Source: CAZKNJ01 sp964554185 (GTDB taxonomy: Bacteria > 4484-113). From it: a stretch of 5,131 bases of DNA. The position numbers and the translations under genes were made by a program. This document shows, in pieces, positions 1 through 5,131 of the stretch. Position 1 is the stretch's first letter. The number at the start of each line of letters is the position of its first letter. Under the pieces are notes generated by a model. It had not been told where the DNA came from. It was given only the letters and a program-made list of their open reading frames with translations, and ran no database searches. Location: NCBI GenBank assembly GCA_964554185.1, contig CAZKNJ010000085.1:1-5131 (forward strand), given 5' to 3'.

Positions 1-1
1 C

Positions 2-2158
2 GGCGGCGGCGGTGGCGGCGGTGAGCCGACCATCCTGATTGTTCAGGACAACACGAGCGGCGGCTCGAATGACTCTCTGCAGCATGTTCAGGCGTTCGAG
101 AGCGACCTTGACGACATAGGCCTGGAAGATGGCTACGACACGGCGACGACAGCACAAATCACCAGCGCCGCTGACCTGGAGGACTATCTGTGCGTGATAT
201 GGTGTCCGGCGTACACTAGCGAGTGGTACAGTCTCGAGCAGATCCAGGCAAGTGAGCAGAACATCATCAGAACCTACGTAACAGCCGGGGGTAACCTCAT
301 TCTGCCCACGCAGGTGCCGTATAACAGCTATTCCGGCTATCCCACCTGGCACCAGTTCATGGGAGCCCCGTGGAGTTCTGGATATCTGTACGTCACGTAC
401 ATGACCGTTGCCGGAATGCCTATGGGCAGCGGCCCTGGCGGCGCGATTTCGACTATTGCGCGGGTAACCGCCGGGGAGAACCACAACGAGCAAGCATATG
501 TCGACCAGCCGAACGTAACTGCTCTTGGGATGTACAGTTCGGCTAATACCGCAATCAGCAGGGACCACGATACGGCTAATGTCGGCGGTCGTATGACGAC
601 TATTGGGACGGTATGGCACTATCTCGGCGCGACCACTCCGGCGGGTCCGGGGCGCAGCGGGATGCTGTGGAACCTGCTCAACTGGATTGACCCGGAGATT
701 CTCATCATAACCCCGGGCGGCCCCGGCGGCGACACGATTGTCCCCTACGAGGGCCCGGTGGATATCGCCGATGTGTTTGCCTGGGTATATGATTCCAGCG
801 GAGCAACTATCTCCGGCGGCAACGGCGACACCGCGCCCGAGCGCGCGATTGTCTCCGTTATCAGCGACCCGAAGCAAATCCGCTTTGAGTGCCTGGCACG
901 CGCTAATGTGGGCATTGACCTGGTGTATGAGTGGGAGTTTGAGCCCAGCGCGGGCTTTGGCATCTGGACCCGCTACACCAGCCACTCCTACGTCGGCGGC
1001 ATTGACCCGGACGGCCTCGGTCCCCTGGCCGAGGGCGACCCGTTCCCGGTGAATGCCCGCGTGTATGACAGCAGCTTCACCTACGGCACGGCGCCGCCGG
1101 ATTCGCGCGACAGCGATTCGGTGCTCGTTGAAGTGCACGGCGCGCTTCCGGTGGACATCAGCGACAACGGAACCGTGATTGCCGGCAGCTACCTGCCGGA
1201 CAGCAATGGCGATGTCACCGTGCAGCTCGAGTACAAGATTGCGAACGGCGCGCCGCCCTACGACTCGGTGTGGGTGGACTACGACTACGACTTCATCTCC
1301 TTCACCGACATGGTGGAGGTAACTCCGACGCCGGGCGAGGGCAACCATGTGTACAATCTGGTCATTCCCGATGCGGAGACCAAGGAGTACTACATCGCCA
1401 TCCGCGTGTACAACGCGGGCGCTCCGAACGCGATGGACACCTACGCCTGGACGGATCCGGTGAAGATCGGCGGCGCCATCTGCGTGGTGAATGACAACAA
1501 CACTGCGCATGCGGACGCCATGAAGTCCGACCTTGACGCACTCGGCGCGGGCTACGCGGAGTTGAACTCGAGCGACGTGACCAGCGCTTCAGTGCTCTCT
1601 CCCTACCAGCTCGTCTTATGGTGCCCTGGTTACGCGTCCGGCCAGTTGACTTCAACTGAGCTTAGCTACCTCTACACTTACGTGCAGAACGGCGGTAACT
1701 TCTTCCTGCCCTACAACTACGGGGGTTACGATTATGGCTCTGGCACCTACGCTGAGATGTTTGGCATGGTGTACGCCTATATTGGCGGCTCTTGGTACTT
1801 TGGCGAGCTGACCCACAACGGCGGTTATGATTACTACGGCGACCCCTACATCTTCAGGTCGGGTCCCGGCGGCACCTATGACCAGTATTCGCAAGGCTCA
1901 GGGATGGACTGGTATACGTCCAGGTACTACTATGGAGTCGTCGGCAATACGCGTTGTCTCGCGGGACTGGCCTGGAATAACTATCATGAGAGCGGCGTCT
2001 GCCGCGACTGGACCAGCAGTTGGACCGACGGCGAGGGAATTGCTGCGACAATGTCCTTTAACTGGGACCGCATAACCAGTACTACACCTACCAATACTGG
2101 GCGTAAGGGCCTGCTGTGGAACCTGGTTGAGTTCATTGACCCCAGCTTGATTGACTAA
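2..2158 (+). CDS. Probable exported protein with duplicated ThuA/GATase-like domains flanking Ig-like segments (5' partial)
   Basis: The frame is open from base 2 to the TAA at 2156-2158, giving 718 residues with the N-terminus missing. It opens with seven glycines, a typical spacer between a lipoprotein cysteine or another domain and a folded domain; no signal peptide is visible because it would lie upstream. Residues about 8-234 and 492-718 are diverged copies of one domain. Both have a first strand ending in V-x-D-N, then SDLD, a hydrophobic strand ending WCPxY, GGN(L/F)x(L/F)P, SGPGG, and the closing block GR-x-G-(M/L)-LWNL with IDP. This alpha/beta pattern recalls ThuA-like or glutamine-amidotransferase-like folds, but no G-x-C-x-G nucleophile elbow is seen, so a binding or structural role is more likely than catalysis. 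Residues about 240-490 are beta-rich, probably two Ig/PKD-like domains. I do not recognise the gene. The GTG at 194 is internal, not the start. A terminator follows 60 bases downstream. Confidence 0.85.
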   Translation, partial: GGGGGGGEPTILIVQDNTSGGSNDSLQHVQAFESDLDDIGLEDGYDTATTAQITSAADLEDYLCVIWCPAYTSEWYSLEQIQASEQNIIRTYVTAGGNLILPTQVPYNSYSGYPTWHQFMGAPWSSGYLYVTYMTVAGMPMGSGPGGAISTIARVTAGENHNEQAYVDQPNVTALGMYSSANTAISRDHDTANVGGRMTTIGTVWHYLGATTPAGPGRSGMLWNLLNWIDPEILIITPGGPGGDTIVPYEGPVDIADVFAWVYDSSGATISGGNGDTAPERAIVSVISDPKQIRFECLARANVGIDLVYEWEFEPSAGFGIWTRYTSHSYVGGIDPDGLGPLAEGDPFPVNARVYDSSFTYGTAPPDSRDSDSVLVEVHGALPVDISDNGTVIAGSYLPDSNGDVTVQLEYKIANGAPPYDSVWVDYDYDFISFTDMVEVTPTPGEGNHVYNLVIPDAETKEYYIAIRVYNAGAPNAMDTYAWTDPVKIGGAICVVNDNNTAHADAMKSDLDALGAGYAELNSSDVTSASVLSPYQLVLWCPGYASGQLTSTELSYLYTYVQNGGNFFLPYNYGGYDYGSGTYAEMFGMVYAYIGGSWYFGELTHNGGYDYYGDPYIFRSGPGGTYDQYSQGSGMDWYTSRYYYGVVGNTRCLAGLAWNNYHESGVCRDWTSSWTDGEGIAATMSFNWDRITSTTPTNTGRKGLLWNLVEFIDPSLID

Positions 2159-2218
2159 CCGAGACACCTCGCTCTTCAGCATAGTGGGGGCTCCCGCTCA
2201 TAGCAGTAGGCACCTCAT

Positions 2219-2253
2219 AGAGGGCTCCGGGGCAACCCGGAGCCCTCTTCTTT
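2219..2253 (+). terminator. Rho-independent terminator of the repeat-protein gene
   Basis: Bases 2219-2231 pair perfectly with 2236-2248, a 13-bp GC-rich stem closed by a GCAA tetraloop (2232-2235, GNRA type). The 3' arm runs into a T-rich stretch, TTCTTTT, at 2248-2254. It lies 60 bases after the stop codon of the upstream gene and before the promoter of the next one, so it separates the two transcription units. Confidence 0.88.
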
Positions 2254-2310
2254 TGCAGCCGCCAGCAGGCCAGCTATTAGCCATCAGTCGTCAGCAAGAG
2301 AGGATGAAGA

Positions 2311-2330
2311 GCCGGGCTGGTGAGCCCGGC
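2311..2330. repeat. REP-like palindrome
   Basis: GCCGGGCT (2311-2318) pairs with AGCCCGGC (2323-2330) around a GGTG loop, an 8-bp perfect stem with no T-tract after it. The same style of hairpin, built on GAGCCC/GGGCTC-like arms with a 4-5 base loop, recurs at 3614-3635 and 3682-3700. It is probably a member of a dispersed intergenic palindrome family rather than a terminator. Confidence 0.5.
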
Positions 2331-2346
2331 GTACGCACATCGTTGG

Positions 2347-2375
2347 TTGTTAGCCCAAACGAGGGGTGGTATCAT
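2347..2375 (+). promoter_or_regulatory. Sigma-70-type promoter for the TPP riboswitch transcript
   Basis: A -35 box TTGTTA (2347-2352, four of six matches to TTGACA) lies 17 bases from a -10 box TATCAT (2370-2375). The -10 is preceded by TGG, making an extended -10. Transcription would begin about seven bases downstream, near 2382-2383, which is exactly where helix P1 of the riboswitch begins. The box matches are seen directly; the start point is inferred. Confidence 0.7.
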
Positions 2376-2382
2376 TACGGCG

Positions 2383-2479
2383 GTCGTGGGGGAGCTCCGA
2401 AAGGGGCTGAGAGACTCATCTGCCAACGGCAGATTGACCCTTGGAACCTGATCCGGGTAATGCCGGCGCAGGGAACGAC
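2383..2479 (+). promoter_or_regulatory. TPP (thiamine pyrophosphate) riboswitch aptamer, THI element
   Basis: All parts of the Rfam RF00059 fold can be traced. P1 is GTCGT 2383-2387 with ACGAC 2475-2479. P2 is the G run at 2388-2391 with CCC at 2438-2440. P3 is 2393-2398 with 2403-2408 around a GAAA tetraloop. The conserved CTGAGA (2407-2412), which binds the pyrimidine ring, follows. An optional P3a is 2418-2424 with 2428-2434 (7 bp, AAC loop). Then come the conserved CCTGATC (2447-2453), P4 (2447-2449 with 2470-2472), and P5 (2453-2456 with 2463-2466) around the GTAATG loop, ending in CAGGGAA. The P4/P5 side binds the pyrophosphate through metal ions. It should lower expression of the downstream gene when TPP is plentiful. 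Confidence 0.96.
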
Positions 2480-2495
2480 GATGCTTCTCAGGCCT

Positions 2496-2538
2496 TTCCT
2501 CCAATGCATCCCCCGGGGCAACCCATTCACTGGAGGAA
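2496..2538 (+). promoter_or_regulatory. Riboswitch expression platform: hairpin that sequesters the Shine-Dalgarno
   Basis: TTCCTCCA (2496-2503) is perfectly complementary to TGGAGGAA (2531-2538), which contains the ribosome binding site; two more pairs form beyond one mismatch. Formed together with the TPP-bound aptamer, this would block translation. The 3' end of the aptamer, GGGAA at 2471-2475, can instead pair with TTCCT at 2496-2500 (one G-U pair), a plausible competing antisequestor when P1/P4 are open. No T-tract follows the hairpin, so control is probably at translation rather than termination. The pairings are seen; the switching model is inferred. Confidence 0.7.
2532..2536 (+). promoter_or_regulatory. 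Ribosome binding site GGAGG that fixes the start at 2546
   Basis: GGAGG lies nine bases before the ATG at 2546. It decides against the longer in-frame reading from TTG 2441, which would lie inside the riboswitch aptamer. Confidence 0.88.
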
Positions 2539-2545
2539 CGCAACA

Positions 2546-3613
2546 ATGGAACAGGTGAAAGCGGAACTGCCGTCCATCGGCAAGGTCTCGCCGGAAATCT
2601 TCAACGAAATCATCCTGCCGCAGCTCGGCCGCAAGCGCGACAGCGTGCTGGTGGGCCCGGAGCACGGGGTGGACATCGGCGTGTGCGACCTGGGGCACGG
2701 GCAGGTGATGGTCACGACCACCGACCCGGTGTTCATCGTGCCGCCCTACGGCTGGGAGCGCAGCGCGTGGTTCGCGGTGCACATCCTCGCGAGCGACGCG
2801 GTGACCTCCGGGCTGGCGCCGACCTACTTCACGATTGACCTGAACCTGCCGATGAGCATCACCCGCGAGGAGCTGGAAACGATGTGGGGCACGGTCCACC
2901 GCGAATGCGAGAAAATCGGCATGGCCATCATCAGCGGCCACACCGGACGGTACGAGGGGTGCGAGTACCCGATGGTGGGCGGCGCCACCGTCATCTGCAT
3001 CGGCGCGGCGGACAAATACTTAACGCCGGCGATGGCGCGAGCGGGCGACCGCATCATCGTCACCAAGGGCGCAGCGGTGGAGGCCGCGGGGCTGTTCGCC
3101 TGCACCTTCCCGCAGCGGGTGGCCGAGGCCTACGGCGCGGAAACCGCCAAGGCGGCCGAGGAAGTGTTCTGGCAGATGAGCGTGGTGGAGGACGCGCTGA
3201 CCGCGGTGGAAGTGGGTGTGCGCGACGAAGGCGTGACCGCGATGCACGACGCGACCGAATGCGGCGTGTGGGGCGGGCTGTTTGAAGTGGCGGAGGCCTC
3301 GCGCGTGGGGATGGTGGTGCACAAGGAGGAGATCATTTTGCAGCCGGTCATCGCGCAGGTCTGCGAGCTGTTCGGCATTGATCCCTACTCAAGTATCAGC
3401 GAGGGCACGCTCATCATCACCTGCCGCCCGGAGAAGGCGGACGAGGTGGTGCGGCGGCTGGACGCCAAGGGGATAGTGAGCTCCATCGTGGGCGAGGTGG
3501 TGCCGAAGGACGAAGGGATGAACGTGTTTGAGGGCGGGCTGAAGCGGGAGCTGGTGCATCCGCGGGTGGACCCCTTCTGGCAGGCGTTCGGGAAGGCCGC
3601 GGAGAGAAGATAG
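2546..3613 (+). CDS. AIR synthase-related protein (PurM/ThiL/HypE superfamily) under TPP riboswitch control
   Basis: 355 residues from ATG 2546, chosen because it follows GGAGG and lies outside the riboswitch. The protein has the two-domain PurM layout: an AIRS N-domain (about 10-155) and an AIRS_C domain (about 165-325). Visible motifs are IGKVSPE, GVDIGV (Asp43 in the GDDAAV-like metal/ATP site), TTTDP (58-60), SDAVTSGLAPTY (83-94), SGHTGRYEG (130-138), HDATECGVWGGLFEVAEAS (234-252) and SEGTLI. The family binds ATP and activates an oxygen by phosphorylation. The N-terminus and GHT motif look HypE-like, but the tail ends ERR without the PRIC cysteine that HypE needs, and no hydrogenase gene is near. 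The TPP riboswitch suggests a job in thiamine synthesis or salvage, such as a ThiL-like kinase or a step on a phosphorylated precursor. The superfamily call is firm; the substrate is unknown. Confidence 0.9.
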   Translation: MEQVKAELPSIGKVSPEIFNEIILPQLGRKRDSVLVGPEHGVDIGVCDLGHGQVMVTTTDPVFIVPPYGWERSAWFAVHILASDAVTSGLAPTYFTIDLNLPMSITREELETMWGTVHRECEKIGMAIISGHTGRYEGCEYPMVGGATVICIGAADKYLTPAMARAGDRIIVTKGAAVEAAGLFACTFPQRVAEAYGAETAKAAEEVFWQMSVVEDALTAVEVGVRDEGVTAMHDATECGVWGGLFEVAEASRVGMVVHKEEIILQPVIAQVCELFGIDPYSSISEGTLIITCRPEKADEVVRRLDAKGIVSSIVGEVVPKDEGMNVFEGGLKRELVHPRVDPFWQAFGKAAERR

Positions 3614-3647
3614 CGGCGAGCCCGCAGGCTCGCCGGTTGTTGGTTTT
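3614..3647 (+). terminator. Hairpin directly after the AIR synthase-like gene, possible terminator
   Basis: CGGCGAGCC (3614-3622) pairs perfectly with GGCTCGCCG (3627-3635) around a CGCA loop, beginning at the base after the stop codon. The following GTTGTTGGTTTT is T-rich but interrupted by G, so termination may be weak. It could equally be a dispersed palindrome, since its arms resemble the hairpins at 2311-2330 and 3682-3700. Confidence 0.5.
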
Positions 3648-3663
3648 CGGTTGTTGGTTGTTG
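3636..3663. repeat. Short tandem heptamer array (GTTGTTG)
   Basis: Four consecutive 7-base units: GTTGTTG (3636-3642), GTTTTCG (3643-3649), GTTGTTG (3650-3656) and GTTGTTG (3657-3663). A related word, GTTGGTTGTTAG, occurs at 2342-2353 upstream of the riboswitch and overlaps its -35 box. Short tandem heptamers in spacers are known from cyanobacteria and some other bacteria. Confidence 0.65.
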
Positions 3664-3681
3664 GACGGATTGGGAGCGGCG

Positions 3682-3700
3682 GGGAGCCCACCCGGCTCCC
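3682..3700. repeat. REP-like palindrome
   Basis: GGGAGCC (3682-3688) pairs with GGCTCCC (3694-3700) around a five-base loop. It is followed by AAGTCTC (3701-3707), a word that recurs at 3761-3767 leading into the hairpin at 3765-3786. Confidence 0.5.
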
Positions 3701-3733
3701 AAGTCTCCAGGCCGCCGAAGCTGATGATCGGGA

Positions 3734-3755
3734 GTGGCGAACTCCAGTTCGCCAC
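3734..3755. repeat. Palindrome with CTCCAG centre
   Basis: GTGGCGAACT (3734-3743) pairs perfectly with AGTTCGCCAC (3746-3755); in practice this is a 9-bp stem with a TCCA loop. Its centre, CTCCAG, is the reverse complement of the centre of the next palindrome. No T-tract follows, and it lies in the middle of a spacer. Confidence 0.6.
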
Positions 3756-3764
3756 ATCTCAAGT

Positions 3765-3786
3765 CTCGCGACCTGGAGGTCGCGAG
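3765..3786. repeat. Palindrome with CTGGAG centre
   Basis: CTCGCGACCT (3765-3774) pairs perfectly with AGGTCGCGAG (3777-3786); in practice this is a 9-bp stem with a TGGA loop. It has the same size as the palindrome at 3734-3755, and its apical loop is complementary to that one's, but the arm sequences differ. Confidence 0.6.
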
Positions 3787-3798
3787 TCCGCTTTCATC

Positions 3799-3838
3799 GG
3801 CGGGGCACAGGTCCACCACAGGCGGATGAATCCCCGCC
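3799..3838. repeat. Inverted repeat GGCGGGG / CCCCGCC
   Basis: GGCGGGG (3799-3805) is complementary to CCCCGCC (3832-3838) with a 26-base interval. The right arm is part of AATCCCCGCC (3829-3838), which is repeated exactly at 3862-3871, immediately before the ATG of the next gene. The left arm could therefore pair with either copy. Confidence 0.4.
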
Positions 3839-3855
3839 CTACAGCGCATCGGGCG

Positions 3856-3864
3856 TGATACAAT
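3856..3864 (+). promoter_or_regulatory. Extended -10 promoter for a leaderless transcript
   Basis: TGATACAAT (3856-3864) fits an extended -10, TGn-TACAAT, differing from TATAAT at one base. It ends seven bases before the ATG at 3872, so transcription is expected to start at or next to the start codon. There is no GGAGG-like site upstream and no recognisable -35 at 16-18 bases. The element is seen; leaderless expression is inferred. Confidence 0.6.
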
Positions 3865-3871
3865 CCCCGCC

Positions 3872-5056
3872 ATGACCAAAAAGCAAAAAGGCCTACACAC
3901 GCGGGCGGTGCACGGCGCCGGGCGCGAGCAGTATCCCCACTACAGCGGCACGCCGCCGATTTACCTCACTTCCACCTTCGCCTTCCCCAGCCTGGAGGAG
4001 GGCGCCAAGATTGCGCGCGGCACCGGCGAGGGCTACATGTACACCCGCCACAGCAACCCCACGATTGACGTGTGGGTTGAGCGCATGGCCGAACTGGAGG
4101 GCGCGGGCGGCGGATGCGCCACCGCGAGCGGGATGGCCGCCATCTCGTCGGCGATTATGCACTTCACCCACGCGGGCGACAACTACATTTCGTCGCAGAT
4201 GGTGTACTCCGGCACGCTGCGCTTTTTCAAGGACGTGCTGCCGCTGTACGGCATGGAAACGCGCTTCGTGGATATGCACGATATGGGCGCGCTGGAAGCG
4301 GCGATGGACGAGCGCACCCGCGCGGTGTTCCTGGAGTCGCCGGACAACCCGCTGCTGCGCATCTACGACCTGGAAGCGGTGGTGAAGCGGGCGCACGCGC
4401 GCAGCATCCCGGTGATTGTGGACTCCACGTTCATGTCACCGGCGCTGTTCCGGCCGTTTGAGTGGGGCGCGGACGTGGTGGTGCATTCGGCCACGAAGTA
4501 CCTCTGCGGCAACGGCTCGCTCATCGCGGGGATTGTGCTCACCAAGGACGCGGAGCTGGCGCACCACCTCCAGCACGACACCGTCTACAACTTCGGCGGC
4601 GTGATGTCGCCGGTGAATGCGTGGCTAATGACGATGAACCTGCAGACGCTGCCGCTACGGATGCAGCGCCATTCGGATAACGCGCTGAAGGTCGCGCAGT
4701 TTTTGGAGGCGGATGAGCGCGTGGCGTGGATCCACTACCCCGGCCTCGCGAGCCATCCCGATTCCGCGCTCAGCGTGAAGTACTTCACCGCGGGTGGCAG
4801 CGGAATGATGGCGTTCGGGCTCAAAGGCGGCGCGGAGGCCTGCCGCCGGGCGGTGGAGGGCATGGAGACCATCATCCACCAGGTGAGCCTGGGCGACACC
4901 AAGAGCCTGATGATCCACCCGTACTCGGTGATGTTCGAGACCATGGCCGGCGAGGAGCGCGCGAAGCTGGGCGTCACTCCGGAGATGTTGCGCCTGTCGG
5001 TGGGCCTGGAAGACGCCGAGGACATCATTGCGGATTTGGACGGGGCGCTGGGATAG
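3872..5056 (+). CDS. PLP-dependent Cys/Met metabolism (trans-sulfuration) enzyme
   Basis: 394 residues, full length for the Cys_Met_Meta_PP family (cystathionine gamma-synthase/lyase, methionine gamma-lyase, O-acylhomoserine sulfhydrylase). Key residues: Tyr57 and Arg59 in YTRHSNPT, which hold the PLP phosphate of the partner subunit; SGM (86-88); Tyr112 stacking on PLP; Asn159 in SPDNP; Asp184 in VDSTF contacting the pyridine nitrogen; Lys209 in HSATKY forming the Schiff base; SLGD (339-342); and Arg374 in LRLSVGLED binding the substrate carboxylate. Numbering runs about two behind Pseudomonas putida methionine gamma-lyase. Its Cys116 is Gly114 here, and the KD pair at 240-241 is not conserved, so a classical methionine gamma-lyase is unlikely; sulfhydrylase, synthase or cystathionine lyase activity remains open. 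Family members are cytosolic tetramers. The start is supported by the N-terminal match and the absence of an upstream in-frame start nearby. No ribosome binding site is present. Confidence 0.93.
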   Translation: MTKKQKGLHTRAVHGAGREQYPHYSGTPPIYLTSTFAFPSLEEGAKIARGTGEGYMYTRHSNPTIDVWVERMAELEGAGGGCATASGMAAISSAIMHFTHAGDNYISSQMVYSGTLRFFKDVLPLYGMETRFVDMHDMGALEAAMDERTRAVFLESPDNPLLRIYDLEAVVKRAHARSIPVIVDSTFMSPALFRPFEWGADVVVHSATKYLCGNGSLIAGIVLTKDAELAHHLQHDTVYNFGGVMSPVNAWLMTMNLQTLPLRMQRHSDNALKVAQFLEADERVAWIHYPGLASHPDSALSVKYFTAGGSGMMAFGLKGGAEACRRAVEGMETIIHQVSLGDTKSLMIHPYSVMFETMAGEERAKLGVTPEMLRLSVGLEDAEDIIADLDGALG

Positions 5057-5076
5057 CGACGGAATCCAGCGGAGGG

Positions 5077-5131
5077 CTAGAAGTCCGTTTCTTCGCGGGA
5101 TTTGGCGCCGGCGACGTAGAGGAGCTGGTCC
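5077..5131 (-). CDS. C-terminal end of an unidentified convergent gene (partial)
   Basis: On the minus strand a frame runs from the window edge to a TAG at 5079-5077. Its last residues read DQLLYVAGAKSREETDF. Almost all codons end in C or G, as in the neighbouring genes, which supports real coding. It would converge on the PLP enzyme gene, with 20 bases between the two stop codons and no clear terminator. Seventeen residues are too few to name a family. Confidence 0.45.
   Translation of the reverse strand, partial: DQLLYVAGAKSREETDF

Noticed and set aside
194..196. GTG 194 as the start of the first gene
   Set aside because: The frame is open to base 2, and the 64 residues upstream contain the first strand and helix of the repeat module, matching the start of the second copy at about residue 492.
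2183..2198. Small hairpin before the main terminator
   Set aside because: Only six pairs including a G-U, with no T-tract; likely incidental next to the 13-bp terminator stem at 2219-2248.
2441..2545. N-terminal extension of the AIR synthase-like protein from TTG 2441
   Set aside because: The extension would translate the riboswitch aptamer and the sequestrator. ATG 2546 has a GGAGG at proper spacing, and the family-like sequence begins there.
2375..2941. 188-residue minus-strand frame overlapping the riboswitch and AIR synthase-like gene
   Set aside because: It is the antisense of a gene with clear domains, and its His/Arg/Ala/Val-rich composition is typical of a shadow frame in GC-rich DNA.
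2546..3613. Annotation as hydrogenase maturation protein HypE
   Set aside because: The protein ends in ERR without the essential C-terminal cysteine, there are no hyp neighbours, and a TPP riboswitch precedes it. Similarity is at superfamily level.
3614..3871. CRISPR array
   Set aside because: There are several hairpins but no regularly spaced identical repeats with unique spacers.
3385..3900. Minus-strand frames across the second spacer
   Set aside because: They translate palindromes and heptamers (runs such as NNQQPKTNN come from the 7-base repeat) and the antisense of the preceding gene; no credible protein features.
3872..5056. Annotation as methionine gamma-lyase
   Set aside because: Overall length and many blocks match, but the diagnostic Cys116 and Lys240-Asp241 equivalents are absent.

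Overview
The window is GC-rich bacterial DNA. It holds three plus-strand genes, the last codons of a probable minus-strand gene at the right edge, and two intergenic spacers full of RNA structure and small repeats. The sequence gives no firm taxonomic marker. A large exported repeat protein with a poly-glycine stretch, a gene that appears leaderless, and spacers rich in palindromes and heptamers suggest a free-living bacterium from a little-studied lineage (Armatimonadota or Chloroflexota-like is only a guess).

Layout. Bases 2-2158 are the 3' part of a gene for a probably cell-surface or secreted protein. It has two diverged copies of one domain of about 225 residues, separated by beta-rich Ig/PKD-like segments. 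The gene ends in a strong intrinsic terminator (2219-2253). The 387-base spacer that follows carries a REP-like hairpin, a well-formed promoter (2347-2375), a complete TPP (thiamine pyrophosphate) riboswitch aptamer (2383-2479) and a hairpin that can hide the ribosome binding site (2496-2538). The riboswitch leads directly into a 355-residue protein of the PurM/ThiL/HypE (AIR synthase-related) superfamily. It lacks the C-terminal cysteine of HypE, so it is best read as an unassigned thiamine-regulated ATP-binding enzyme.

The next spacer (3614-3871) is packed with four short hairpins, a GTTGTTG heptamer array and a duplicated AATCCCCGCC word. It ends in an extended -10 element only seven bases before the ATG of a 394-residue PLP-dependent Cys/Met-metabolism enzyme (3872-5056), predicted to be translated from a leaderless mRNA. 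At the right edge a minus-strand frame ends in a stop at 5077-5079, convergent with that gene.

The genes do not look like one operon: the first has its own terminator, and the second and third each have their own promoter. The most interesting element is the TPP riboswitch on a PurM-superfamily gene that is neither clearly ThiL nor HypE. A link between it and the neighbouring sulfur amino acid enzyme, since thiamine synthesis needs sulfur, is possible but speculative.
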